Positions 7,917 to 16,154 of a DNA stretch of 59,259 nt are shown piece after piece; position 1 is the stretch's first letter, and every line of letters starts with the position of its first letter. The notes under the pieces are model-generated. The model had not been told where the DNA came from and made no database searches. It saw only the letters and a program-made list of their open reading frames with translations. Position numbers and translations under genes: made by a program. The stretch spans positions 1 to 59,259 of the forward strand of contig NZ_SPQP01000025.1 in the NCBI RefSeq assembly GCF_004571075.1, in the 5' to 3' direction. This stretch comes from Blastococcus sp. TF02A-35 (GTDB taxonomy: Bacteria > Actinomycetota > Actinomycetes > Mycobacteriales > Geodermatophilaceae).

Positions 7917-9083
7917 TCACGCGCTCCGCAGCGGCGCCACCTGCGGCGTGCGCTGGAGCACGCTGCCGTAGTGGCTGATCAGCTGGTCGCCCACGCGGGC
8001 CCAGGTGCGGTGCTCCACCGACGACCGGGTGCGCGCCGCGACGGCCCGCAGCGCCAGCCGGTCGTCGCGCAGCCCGGCCACCATCGCGGCCAGGACCTCG
8101 GGGTCCCCGCCGGCCCACAGCCAGCCGTTCTCCCCGTGCCGCACCAGGTCCAGCGGCCCGCCGGACGCGGCCACGACCGCGGGCACGCCGGCGGCCAGGG
8201 CCTCCTGGAGCGCCTGGCAGAACGTCTCGTCCGGGCCGGGGTGCACGAAGAGGTCCAGCGAGGCGACGATCCGGGCGAGCGCGTCACCGGTGCGCTCGCC
8301 CAGCAGCACCGCCTCCGGCAGCGCCTCGGCCAGCTGCCCACGGCACGGGCCGTCACCCACCACGACCAGCCGGACACCGGGCAGGCGGGACACCCCCGCC
8401 AGCAGCTCGAGGCGCTTCTCCACCGCCAGCCGCGCGACCACGCCGACCAGCAGCTCGCCCCGGGGGGCCAGCTGGCGGCGCAGCCCGGCGTCCCGCCGTC
8501 CGGGCGCGAACTGGACCAGGTCCACGCCGCGCGCCCACAGCGCCACCGGGCCGATCCCGTGCCGCCGGAGCAGCGCCGCGGTCGACGACGACGGCGCCAG
8601 CGTGAGGTCCGCGCTCCCGTGCACCGAGCGCAGCACCCGCCACGCCGCGGCCGCCCCGCCGGGCACCCGGTAGCGCCGCGCGAAGGCGGCGAGGTCGGTC
8701 TGGAACACCGCCACCGACGGGATGCCCAGCGCCCGGGCCGCCCGGCCGGCGGACGCGCCGAGGACCGCCGGCGAGGCCAGGTGGACGACGTCCGGGGCGA
8801 GGTCGGCGAGCACGCGCGTGAGGTCGCCGCCCGGCCGGGCCAGCGGCAGCCCGCGGTACAGCGGCAGCCGCATCGACGGCACGGTCACGACCTGCACCTC
8901 GGCCCCGCAGGGGGACTGGTAGGAGCCGCCGCTCGGCGCCACGACGACCGGCGTGTGACCCCGGACGGCGAGGTGGTCCACCGTGCGCAGCACCGAGTTG
9001 ACGACCCCGTTCACGGCCGGGCGGAAGGTCTCGGCCACCACGGCGACGCGCAGGGCCAGGGGCGCGGCCCCGGTGCCGGTCAC
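7917..9083 (-). CDS. GT4 glycosyltransferase, MgtA-like alpha-mannosyltransferase
   Basis: A 388-residue GT-B fold glycosyltransferase of family 4. The N-terminal half contains VAVVAETFRPAVNGVVNSV, the acceptor-side start typical of MgtA/PimB-type actinobacterial mannosyltransferases. The C-terminal half has the donor-binding E-x7-E motif in GPDETFCQALQEALAAGVP. MgtA of Corynebacterium and Mycobacterium uses GDP-mannose to mannosylate glycolipid anchors at the cytoplasmic membrane; a similar activity is likely, with unproven acceptor. Its GTG start overlaps the PlsC stop by 4 bases (GTGA), making it the last gene of a coupled GNAT-PlsC-GT4 operon. That context suggests a lipid made by the first two enzymes as acceptor, which is inference. 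Confidence 0.8.
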   Translation of the reverse strand: MTGTGAAPLALRVAVVAETFRPAVNGVVNSVLRTVDHLAVRGHTPVVVAPSGGSYQSPCGAEVQVVTVPSMRLPLYRGLPLARPGGDLTRVLADLAPDVVHLASPAVLGASAGRAARALGIPSVAVFQTDLAAFARRYRVPGGAAAAWRVLRSVHGSADLTLAPSSSTAALLRRHGIGPVALWARGVDLVQFAPGRRDAGLRRQLAPRGELLVGVVARLAVEKRLELLAGVSRLPGVRLVVVGDGPCRGQLAEALPEAVLLGERTGDALARIVASLDLFVHPGPDETFCQALQEALAAGVPAVVAASGGPLDLVRHGENGWLWAGGDPEVLAAMVAGLRDDRLALRAVAARTRSSVEHRTWARVGDQLISHYGSVLQRTPQVAPLRSA

Positions 9084-9916
9084 GGTGCCACCAGGTCCGC
9101 GGGGAGGACGGGCACGGTCGGGAACGGCCGGTGCGGCGTCCGGGTGGGCTCCCGCCCGCCGGCCGCGGCGGCGACGGCGTACTCGGCCAGCGCAGCCAGG
9201 TCGCGCCGGTCGCTGCCGGGGTGCAGGGGGGCGAGCTGGTGGAGCTCCAGGACGAGGCCCTGCGTGGCGATGACCCGCGCCAGGCTGCGTCGCAGCGAGT
9301 CGCCGCCGAGGTAGCCGGCGACCGCGGTCGGCCCCGCCGGCGTGCGGTAGCGCAGCGCGACGGGGCAGACCGGCGCACCGGCGTCGACGGCCGCCTGGAA
9401 GAACGCCGGGCGGAAGCGCCCGGGCCGGCTGCCGCAGCTCGTCGTCCCCTCGGGGTGCACCAGGACCGGCGTGCCCGCGCGAAGCAGGTCGGCCACCTCG
9501 GCGACGGTCCCCGGGAGCCGGCGCAGGCTGCCGCGGTCGAGGAAGACCGCGCCGGAGCGCCGCGCTGCTGCGCCGACGACCGGCCAGGCCGCGACGTCCA
9601 CCTTCGCCACGGGGCGCAGGGCGGGGAAGGCGGCCAGCAGCGCCACGTCGTCGAGCCAGGAGACGTGGTTGGCCACGACGAGCGGCGCCGGGCCCTCCCC
9701 GGCCAGGCGCCAGGGCACCGCCGGCGGGAGCACGCGCAGCTCCACGCCGAGCGCGGCGAGCGCCCGCGGGGCGGCGCCGGGGACGCCGGCGGCAGCGCCG
9801 GCCAGGGCGGCCGAGAGCTCGGTCCAGCGGCGGGCGCGCAGCGTCCGGCCGGCCGGCGGGGCGGGGGTGTCCACGCAGCTCGAGGTGCAGTCCGACCTCG
9901 GGAACCAGGCGTTCAC
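9080..9916 (-). CDS. PlsC-family lysophospholipid acyltransferase (OlsA-like position)
   Basis: A 278-residue 1-acyl-glycerol-3-phosphate-type acyltransferase. The catalytic HX4D motif is NHVSWLD and the substrate-binding block is HPEGTTS, in the expected order and spacing. A cytoplasmic-face membrane association is usual for the family. The start is GTG at 9916 with GGGAGGGA upstream. Both ends overlap neighbours by 4 bases (GTGA), so it is translationally coupled between a GNAT acyltransferase and a GT4 enzyme. In ornithine-lipid synthesis OlsB (GNAT) makes a lyso-lipid and OlsA (PlsC family) adds the second acyl chain. The pairing here fits that scheme, but a phosphatidic-acid role is equally possible from sequence alone. 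Confidence 0.82.
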   Translation of the reverse strand: MNAWFPRSDCTSSCVDTPAPPAGRTLRARRWTELSAALAGAAAGVPGAAPRALAALGVELRVLPPAVPWRLAGEGPAPLVVANHVSWLDDVALLAAFPALRPVAKVDVAAWPVVGAAARRSGAVFLDRGSLRRLPGTVAEVADLLRAGTPVLVHPEGTTSCGSRPGRFRPAFFQAAVDAGAPVCPVALRYRTPAGPTAVAGYLGGDSLRRSLARVIATQGLVLELHQLAPLHPGSDRRDLAALAEYAVAAAAGGREPTRTPHRPFPTVPVLPADLVAP

Positions 9917-10680
9917 GCCATCCCTCCCGCCGCGGCGGTCAGGCGGCGCAGCACGCGCGTGTCGATGTCGGCCATCCGCAGCAGCACGTACAGGTCGGCG
10001 GTGCCGAAGTCGGCGTCCAGAGCGGGCCGGCCGCAGACGTGGGCGCCGAGCCGCAGGTAGGCCCGCAGCAGCGGGGGCACCAGCGGCCGGGCGGCCGGCA
10101 CCGGCGCCTCCACGTCGAACGGGACGTGCGGCACCACCCGGAGCGCCGCGGGCGCCAGGTGCCGCTGGCGCACGACGTCCCACACGCCCGCCGCCGTCGC
10201 GCCGCCGTCGGAGAGGGAGACGGACGCGCAGCCGCCGAGGTAGCTGTACCCGCCGTCGCGCACGTAGCGGACGACCCCGGCCCAGAGCCGGCCGACCACG
10301 GCGCCGGTGCGGTGGTCGGGGTGGACGCAGCTGCGGCCGGCCTCGACCAGGGCCGGCCGGATCGCCGCGTGCCGTGAGAGGTCGAACTCGCCGTCGGAGT
10401 AGCCGCCGCCCAGGCCGGCGGCCCGGTCGGGCGGGAGCAGCCGGTAGGTGCCCACGACGGCATCGGTGCGCTCGTCGCGGACCAGCAGGTGGTCGCAGTG
10501 GTCGTCCCACTCGTCGGCGTCGAGCCCCTCGGCGGCACGGGGCCCGCGCAGGCGGGCGCCGCACTCGCGGGCGAAGACGTCGAACCGCAGCCGCTGGGCC
10601 GCCTCCACGTCGGCGCGGGTGCGGGCCAGCTCGGTGCGGTAGCGGAACGCGGGCGGGGAGATCGGCAGGGCAGCGGTCAC
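9913..10680 (-). CDS. OlsB-like GNAT N-acyltransferase (Acetyltransf_5 type)
   Basis: A 255-residue acyltransferase of the hemolysin/OlsB-like GNAT group. Recognisable blocks are RLRFDVFARECGA, VGTYRLL, ALVEAGRSCVHPDHR, LWAGVVRYV and YLGGCASVSLSD, the standard order in proteins that N-acylate an amino acid (ornithine in OlsB) with a 3-hydroxyacyl chain from acyl carrier protein. I chose GTG at 10680, preceded by GAGGTG. A longer frame to 10833 has no family similarity. It is first in the coupled operon with PlsC and GT4 genes and diverges from the MerR-clamp gene. The amino acid substrate is not readable; homologues also make lysine and glutamine lipids. Confidence 0.8.
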   Translation of the reverse strand: MTAALPISPPAFRYRTELARTRADVEAAQRLRFDVFARECGARLRGPRAAEGLDADEWDDHCDHLLVRDERTDAVVGTYRLLPPDRAAGLGGGYSDGEFDLSRHAAIRPALVEAGRSCVHPDHRTGAVVGRLWAGVVRYVRDGGYSYLGGCASVSLSDGGATAAGVWDVVRQRHLAPAALRVVPHVPFDVEAPVPAARPLVPPLLRAYLRLGAHVCGRPALDADFGTADLYVLLRMADIDTRVLRRLTAAAGGMA

Positions 10681-10895
10681 GGGGACACCTCGCGTGCCGG
10701 AGGCCCCGGACGGGCCTCGGACACCCCGCAGGGTGGGGACCCCAGGTGTCCGGCCGGTGCACGCCCGCGGACGACGACACGTCGGTTGGGCGGTGCGCGG
10801 GCGGATTCGCCCCTCCCGCCCCGATCTCCTCACCCGTTCGGGCGTACGGCCGCGCCGCCGGGCCGGCCGGGCGGACGCGCCCGGCCGTGGAACGC

Positions 10896-10917
10896 TTGAC
10901 CCTCGACCGGGTCGAGG
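10896..10917 (+). promoter_or_regulatory. MerR-type operator/promoter before the MerR-clamp gene
   Basis: TTGACC at 10896-10901 is a -35-like element that leads into a dyad CCTCGACC-G-GGTCGAGG (10901-10917). It lies 29 bp before the ATG of a MerR-family gene. A dyad overlapping the -35 and spacer is the normal layout of a MerR-controlled promoter. The -10 is not clear: the position a 19-bp spacer would predict (10921-10926) reads GACGGT. Autoregulation is inferred. Confidence 0.6.
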
Positions 10918-10945
10918 CCGGACGGTTCCAGCCGTGGAGGAGCGT

Positions 10946-11998
10946 ATGCGGGGGATCGGCCAGGTGGCACGCGAGAGCGGCCTGACGGTCAGCGCGCTGC
11001 GGTTCTACGACGGCGCGGGCGTGCTCGTGCCCGCGCACGTGGACCCGTGGACGAGCTACCGCTGGTACAGCGACGAGCAGGTCGCGGTCGCGCGGCTGGT
11101 GGCCCGGCTGCGGCGGGTGGGCCTGCCGCTCGCCGAGATCAGCCGGGTGCTCGAGCACCGCGACGACCTCGCCGTCGTCGACGCCGTCCTGGAGTCGCAC
11201 CTGCGGCGCCTCGAGGACGGCCTGGCCGACGCCCGCCGTGAGCTCTCCGCAGCCCGTTCCCTTCTCGCACCGGAGAGCGCCATGACCCCCGACAGCACTA
11301 CTCCCGACAGCACGACCCCTCACAGCACGACGTCCATCCGCACCACGACCACCGCCCTGCTCGACGCCCTGCGCGCCGTCCGCTTCGCCGTCGGCACCGA
11401 CCCGGGGCTGCCGATGCTCACCGGGGTGCTCGTCGACGCCGACGACGACGCCGTCCGCCTCGTGGCCACCGACCGCTACCGGCTGGTGGTGCGGCACCTC
11501 CCGGGTGCCGTGCTCGACGGCGGGCCGGTGAGCGCGATCGTGCCGGTCGGGCTGGTCGACGAGGCGCTGGCGACGTTCACCTCCGACGGCCCCCTCACGG
11601 TCCGGGTCGACGGCGACGACGTCGTCCTGGAGGCGGGCGACGGGTCGCTGCGGGGCCGGCGGGTGGACGCCGACTTCCCCGCCTACCGCTCGCTGGTCCG
11701 GGAGCCGGGCAGCACGCAGGTGGAGCTGGACGTCGCCCGGTTCCGCGACGACCTGGCCGCGGCGCCCACGCGCAGCGTGCCGACCGGCCCGGACGGCGCC
11801 GAGGAGACCGCGACGGTGCTCACGCTGGGCCCGGTGGAGGTGGGCGTGAACCGGGAGTTCCTGCTGCAGGCGCTGGAGGCCGAGGGGGCGGGCCAGCTGG
11901 TCCTCGACCTCGACGGGCCGCTCGCGCCGCTGGCCATCCACGACCCGCGCCGTCCGGGCGACGTCTCCCTCGTGATGCCCATCCGCCTTCCCGCCTGA
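10946..11998 (+). CDS. MerR regulator fused to sliding-clamp (DnaN-like) domains
   Basis: A 350-residue fusion. Residues 1-70 are a MerR winged helix-turn-helix (IGQVARESGLTVSALRFYDGAGVL, then YRWYSDEQVAVARLVARLR). Residues 70-108 form the MerR dimerisation coiled coil. A linker of tandem PDSTT-type repeats (about 114-128) leads to about 220 residues resembling DNA polymerase III beta-clamp domains 2 and 3: LTGVLVDADDDAVRLVATDRYRL, FPAYRSLV, VGVNREFLLQAL and the closing VMPIRL. Such MerR-clamp proteins are known from actinobacterial genomes, without an established function. The start ATG at 10946 has GGAGGAG upstream. An in-frame ATG at 11282, with GGAGAG upstream, could yield the clamp part alone. 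A MerR-like dyad sits in its own promoter. Confidence 0.85.
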   Translation: MRGIGQVARESGLTVSALRFYDGAGVLVPAHVDPWTSYRWYSDEQVAVARLVARLRRVGLPLAEISRVLEHRDDLAVVDAVLESHLRRLEDGLADARRELSAARSLLAPESAMTPDSTTPDSTTPHSTTSIRTTTTALLDALRAVRFAVGTDPGLPMLTGVLVDADDDAVRLVATDRYRLVVRHLPGAVLDGGPVSAIVPVGLVDEALATFTSDGPLTVRVDGDDVVLEAGDGSLRGRRVDADFPAYRSLVREPGSTQVELDVARFRDDLAAAPTRSVPTGPDGAEETATVLTLGPVEVGVNREFLLQALEAEGAGQLVLDLDGPLAPLAIHDPRRPGDVSLVMPIRLPA

Positions 11999-12015
11999 GC
12001 CGCACCGGCCGGCAT

Positions 12016-12070
12016 GACTGTGCGCTGGTCCACCCCATCCGGGTGCGGTGAGGTGGACCAGCGCACAGTC
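12016..12070. terminator. Long perfect inverted repeat between convergent genes
   Basis: GACTGTGCGCTGGTCCACC (12016-12034) and its exact complement (12052-12070) form a 19-bp stem with a 17-base loop. It lies 18 bp past the MerR-clamp stop and 8 bp from the stop of the convergent acyl-CoA dehydrogenase gene, so it can terminate both. The arm is less GC-extreme than its surroundings, which suggests a conserved or mobile sequence rather than a random stem. Confidence 0.75.
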
Positions 12071-12077
12071 GCGCGGG

Positions 12078-13349
12078 TCAGGTGAGGGGTGAGCGGGGCA
12101 GCAGGCGGTCGCTGATGATCCGCTTCTGGATCTCGCTGGTGCCCTCGAAGATCGTGGTCAGGCGGGCGTCGCGCCAGTGCCGCTCGACCTGCCGCTCGGT
12201 GGTGTAGCCGTTGCCGCCGTGCAGCTGCATGGCCTGGTTGGTCACCCGGATCGACATCTCGGTGGCCTCCAGCTTCACCATCGAGGCCTCCTTGTGCACC
12301 GGCAGCCCGAGGTCGAGCAGGTGGGCGACCTGGCGGTAGAACGCGCGGGACTGCTCGATCTGGGAGGCCATCTCGGCGATGTTGAACCGCAGCGCCTGGA
12401 AGTCGGCGATCGGGTGCCCGAACTGCTCGCGCTCCTGCAGGTAGCGGATCGAGTCCTCCAGCGCGGCGCGGGCCAGGCCCACGGCGCGGGCGGCGGTGTG
12501 CACGCGCGCGGTGTTGAGGAACTTCTGCGCCTCGGCGAACCCGGCCTGCTCGGCCGCCTTGCCCTCCTCCGCGCTGTCCTCCTGCGCCGCCTTCGCCTGG
12601 TCGATCACGTTCTCGCGGGGGATGCGGACGCCGTCGAAGGTGAGGTCCCAGGTGAGGAAGCCGTGGTAGCCGATCTTGTCGATCGGGTGCCCGGTGAGGC
12701 CCTCGGGGAACTCGCCGCGCTTCTTCTCCAGCAGCAGGTTGACCAGGCCGGCCGAGCGGGACTCCCCCTCCTCGGGGTCGCGCTCGCGCACGAGCACCTG
12801 GATGAAGTCGGCCGCCTTGGCGTTGCCGCACCAGCGCTTGTGCCCGGTCACGACCCACTCGTCCCCGTCGAGGACGGCGCGGGTCTGCACCCCGGCGAGG
12901 TCGGAGCCGGCGTCGGGCTCCGACAGCGCGATCGCGCCGATCCAGTCGCCGCGGGCGCTGCGGGCCATCAGCTCGTGCCGGCGGTCGGCGTCGGGAACCG
13001 CGGTGCCCAGGCCCTGCGAGCGGGCCAGGATGCTGGCCGTCGACATCCAGGCCCGGGCCAGCTCCTCGCTGACCATGCAGTACTCGAAGACGCCCAGGCC
13101 CAGGCCGCCCTGCTCGGCGGGGACGGTGATGCCGAAGTAGCCCAGCTCGGCCAGCCGCTGCAGCAGCGACGCCGGGATCTCGCCCTTCTGCGGGTCGAGC
13201 TCGTTCGCGACCGGGAGGACCTCGTCCATCGCGAAGCGGCGGGCCTGCTCCTGCAGCTCCTCCCGCTCCGGGGTGTGCCACGGCGGCAGGAGGACCGGCG
13301 GCTGCGGCTCCCAGATCTCGTTCTCGGACTCGCTGGCGCTCGACGTCAT
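12078..13349 (-). CDS. Acyl-CoA dehydrogenase
   Basis: A 423-residue FAD enzyme of the acyl-CoA dehydrogenase family, oxidising acyl-CoA to the 2-enoyl-CoA and passing electrons to ETF. All three domains are visible: the N-terminal helical domain, the middle beta domain with IALSEPDAGSDLAGV and WVVTGHKRWCGNA, and the C-terminal helical domain with AMQLHGGNGYT and TIFEGTSEIQ, where the family's catalytic Glu normally lies. A long middle insertion (about residues 235-265: AKAAQEDSAEEGKAAEQAG) is unusual compared with fatty-acid-chain members. I chose ATG at 13349 over GTG at 13361 because GAGGAGG then sits at workable spacing. Chain-length specificity is not readable. It stands alone between a convergent terminator and a divergent NUDIX gene. 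Confidence 0.9.
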   Translation of the reverse strand: MTSSASESENEIWEPQPPVLLPPWHTPEREELQEQARRFAMDEVLPVANELDPQKGEIPASLLQRLAELGYFGITVPAEQGGLGLGVFEYCMVSEELARAWMSTASILARSQGLGTAVPDADRRHELMARSARGDWIGAIALSEPDAGSDLAGVQTRAVLDGDEWVVTGHKRWCGNAKAADFIQVLVRERDPEEGESRSAGLVNLLLEKKRGEFPEGLTGHPIDKIGYHGFLTWDLTFDGVRIPRENVIDQAKAAQEDSAEEGKAAEQAGFAEAQKFLNTARVHTAARAVGLARAALEDSIRYLQEREQFGHPIADFQALRFNIAEMASQIEQSRAFYRQVAHLLDLGLPVHKEASMVKLEATEMSIRVTNQAMQLHGGNGYTTERQVERHWRDARLTTIFEGTSEIQKRIISDRLLPRSPLT

Positions 13350-13455
13350 CGTCGGTCGCACCTCCTCGGTCGGGCGGACGGTTCGCTACACCTTGGCGGG
13401 GAAGCCTTCCCGCCGCACGGCGTCGTCACCCGTGAGGTGAGCAGCCTCACCCGGC

Positions 13456-14127
13456 ATGATCACCGTCGTGAACGTCCCCGGCATCGACGTCCCCGACTCC
13501 CGCGGCCGCACCGGGCTGGACCAGGTGGGCCGCGACCTGACCGGCAACCCCGACGTCGTCGTCCGGGACGTCGAGCTGCTGGCCAGCGGCTGGCACGTGC
13601 TCCGGCGCACGACGCTGGAACGGCGGCGCCGGGACGGCGAGCAGGTCACCGAGCAGCGCGAGACCTACGACCGCGGCAACGGCGCCACGCTCCTCCCCTA
13701 CGACGCCGAGCGGCGGACGGTGCTGCTCACGCGCCAGTTCCGCTACCCGGTCTACGTCAACGGCCACCCGGACGGGCTGCTGGTCGAGGCGGCCGCCGGG
13801 CTGCTGGACGACGACTCCCCCGAGGACGCCGTCCGGCGCGAGGTCGAGGAGGAGCTCGGGGTGACCGTGGGCGAGGTGGAGCACCTGTTCGACGTCTTCA
13901 TGAGCCCCGGCTCGGTGACCGAGCGGCTGCACTTCTACGCCGCCCCCTACCGCCCGGCGGACCGCACCGGCGCCGGCGGCGGGCTGGCCGACGAGGGCGA
14001 GGACATCGAGGTGCTGGAGCTGCCGTTCGACGAGGCGCTGGCCATGGTCGACGACGGCCGGATCGCCGACGCGAAGACGATCATGCTGCTCCAGTGGGCC
14101 GCCCTGCGCGGGCCGTTCAGGAGCTGA
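13456..14127 (+). CDS. NUDIX hydrolase, NudK/ADP-ribose pyrophosphatase-like
   Basis: A 223-residue NUDIX enzyme that cleaves nucleoside diphosphates linked to another group. The Nudix box runs GLLDDDSPEDAVRREVEEEL followed by G. It has the REVEEE core, with Ser where NudK-type enzymes usually have Glu at box position 7. The preceding QFRYPVYVNG and the trailing SPGSVTERLHFYAA match the NudK (GDP-mannose/ADP-ribose pyrophosphatase) group. The ATG at 13456 is chosen; an in-frame GTG lies a few codons downstream. Its last 11 bases overlap the end of the convergent acetoacetyl-CoA synthetase gene. Substrate assignment within the family is uncertain. Confidence 0.85.
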   Translation: MITVVNVPGIDVPDSRGRTGLDQVGRDLTGNPDVVVRDVELLASGWHVLRRTTLERRRRDGEQVTEQRETYDRGNGATLLPYDAERRTVLLTRQFRYPVYVNGHPDGLLVEAAAGLLDDDSPEDAVRREVEEELGVTVGEVEHLFDVFMSPGSVTERLHFYAAPYRPADRTGAGGGLADEGEDIEVLELPFDEALAMVDDGRIADAKTIMLLQWAALRGPFRS

Positions 14128-16090
14128 GGCGCTGCTCGGCCAGCCCGATGTAGTGCTCGACGAGCGAGGCGTCGTCGACGGTGCCGGTGTTGACCGCCTT
14201 CGCCGGCTCGACCCCCTGGAACAGCCGCTTGAGCGGGACCTCGAGGCGCTTGCCGGTGCGGGTGTGCGGCACCCCGGGCACCGCGAGCACCTCGTCGGGC
14301 ACGTGCCTCGGCGACGCCTGCTCCCGGATGGCCGACCGCAGCCGGGCCACGAGGTCCTCGGTCAGCTCCTCCCCCGGTGCGAGCTGCACGAACAGCGGCA
14401 TCCAGTAGCCGCCGTCGGGCTGCTCCACGCCGAGGACGACGCAGTCGACCACCTCCGGGAAGCCCTCGACGGCGGCGTAGATGTCGGCGGTGCCCATCCG
14501 CACGCCGCCGCGGTTGAGGGTGGAGTCCGAGCGGCCGGTGATGATGCAGGTGCCGCGCTCGGTGACCTCCAGCCAGTCGCCGTGCCGCCAGACCCCGGGC
14601 CACGGCTCGAAGTAGGCCGACCGGTAGCGGGCGCCGTCGGGGTCGTTCCAGAAGTACAGCGGCATGGACGGCATCGGCTCGGTCACCACCAGCTCGCCCA
14701 GCTCGCCGACCACCGGCTCCCCGGCCTCGTTCCAGGAGGCGACGGCGACGCCGAGGTTCGGGCGCTGCAGCTCGCCGGCCGTCACCGGCAGCAGCGGTGA
14801 GGACCCGATGAACCCGGTCGCGACGTCGGTGCCGCCCGAGGCGGAGGTGAGCTGCAGGTCGGTGCCGACGGCGTCGTAGACCCAGGCGTAGGAGGCCGCC
14901 GGCAGCGGGGAGCCGGTGCAGCCGAGGACCCGCAGCGTCGAGAGGTCGTGGGTCTCCCCCGGGCGGACGCCGGCCTTCTGGCAGGCGGCGAGGTAGCCGG
15001 GGCTGGTCCCCAGGTGGGTGAGGCGGAGCTTCGCCGCCAGCGCGAACTGCGCGTCGACGGTGGGGTAGGCCGGAGCGCCGTCGTGGACCACCGCCGTGGC
15101 GCCCGACAGCAGGGACGACACCACGACGTTCCACATCATCCAGGCGGTCGAGGTGTACCAGTAGAAGCGGTCGCCGGGGTTGATGTCGCTGTGCAGGGTC
15201 CCGGACTTGCGCTGCTCCAGGACCACCCCGCCGTGCCCGTGCACGATCCCCTTGGGCAGCCCGGTGGTGCCCGAGGAGTAGAGGATCCACAGCGGGTGGT
15301 CGAAGGGCGTCGCCTCGAACACCGGGTCCTGCTCCTCGGCGACGGCCTCGGCCCACGGCAGGGCGCCGTCGGCGACCTCGTCGGGGAAGAGCCGGGGGAC
15401 GGCGACCGTCGTCCGCACCGTCGGCAGCGCCGCTCGCAGCTCGGTGACGACGTCGCGCCGGTCGTGCGCCCGGCCGTTGAAGCGGTAGCCGTCGACGGCG
15501 ACGAGCACCGTGGGCTCGATCTGGGCGAACCGGTCGAGGACCGCGCGGGTGCCGAAGTCCGGCGCGCAGGCCGACCACACCGCCCCGACGGAGGCCGCAC
15601 CGAGGAACGCGACGATCGCCTCCGGCACGTTGGGGAGGTAGCCGACCACGCGGTCGCCGCGGCGCACCCCGAGCCGGCGCAGGGTGGCGGCGAACGCGCC
15701 GACCTGACCGCGCAGCGTCGCCCAGGAGATCTCGCGCGGGTCGCCGTCCTCCGCGACGGCGACGACGGCGGGGTAGGCGTCGGTGGCGTGCCGAAGCGCC
15801 TGCTCGGCGTAGTTCACCGTCGTCCCGGGGAACCAGACGGCGCCGGGCATGGTGCGGTCGGTCAGCACCCGGTCCTCGGGGACGCCGGGCAGCACGCCGG
15901 TCCACTCGGCGAGGTCGCCCCAGAATTGGTCGAGGTGGTCGACCGACCAGCGCCACAGGGCGTCGTAGCCGGTGGGGTCGCCGAAGGACAGCCCCCGGCG
16001 TTCCTCCACCCAGCGGGCGAAGGCCGCCATCCGGGTGCCCCGGATGCTCTCCGGGGTCGGTCGCCAGAGCTCCGCGGGGGTCTCGCTCAT
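14117..16090 (-). CDS. aacS: Acetoacetyl-CoA synthetase
   Basis: A 657-residue member of the adenylate-forming (ANL) family. It activates acetoacetate with ATP and CoA to acetoacetyl-CoA, linking ketone bodies and polyhydroxybutyrate breakdown to central metabolism. The length and blocks match AacS rather than acetyl-CoA synthetase: AELWRPTPESIRGTRM at the N-terminus, the P-loop ILYSSGTTGLPKGIVHGHGG, WYTSTAWMMWNVVVS, TGRSDSTLNRGGVRMG, and the catalytic Lys motif HTRTGKRLEVP near the C-terminus. The start ATG at 16090 begins MSETPAELW; an extension to 16228 overlaps the divergent DUF2237 gene and has no family match. It overlaps the NUDIX gene tail to tail by 11 bp. Confidence 0.93.
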   Translation of the reverse strand: MSETPAELWRPTPESIRGTRMAAFARWVEERRGLSFGDPTGYDALWRWSVDHLDQFWGDLAEWTGVLPGVPEDRVLTDRTMPGAVWFPGTTVNYAEQALRHATDAYPAVVAVAEDGDPREISWATLRGQVGAFAATLRRLGVRRGDRVVGYLPNVPEAIVAFLGAASVGAVWSACAPDFGTRAVLDRFAQIEPTVLVAVDGYRFNGRAHDRRDVVTELRAALPTVRTTVAVPRLFPDEVADGALPWAEAVAEEQDPVFEATPFDHPLWILYSSGTTGLPKGIVHGHGGVVLEQRKSGTLHSDINPGDRFYWYTSTAWMMWNVVVSSLLSGATAVVHDGAPAYPTVDAQFALAAKLRLTHLGTSPGYLAACQKAGVRPGETHDLSTLRVLGCTGSPLPAASYAWVYDAVGTDLQLTSASGGTDVATGFIGSSPLLPVTAGELQRPNLGVAVASWNEAGEPVVGELGELVVTEPMPSMPLYFWNDPDGARYRSAYFEPWPGVWRHGDWLEVTERGTCIITGRSDSTLNRGGVRMGTADIYAAVEGFPEVVDCVVLGVEQPDGGYWMPLFVQLAPGEELTEDLVARLRSAIREQASPRHVPDEVLAVPGVPHTRTGKRLEVPLKRLFQGVEPAKAVNTGTVDDASLVEHYIGLAEQRLSS

Positions 16091-16154
16091 CCCCGCACCA
16101 TGCCATCCTCGGTCCGCGCCGACCACGTCTTCCCCGACCTCCCCAGGAGCGCCC

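Noticed and set aside
10718-10752. Inverted repeat CGGACACC / GGTGTCCG upstream of the OlsB-like gene
   Set aside because: Only 8 bp arms with a 19-base loop, expected often by chance in DNA of this composition. No regulator is indicated.
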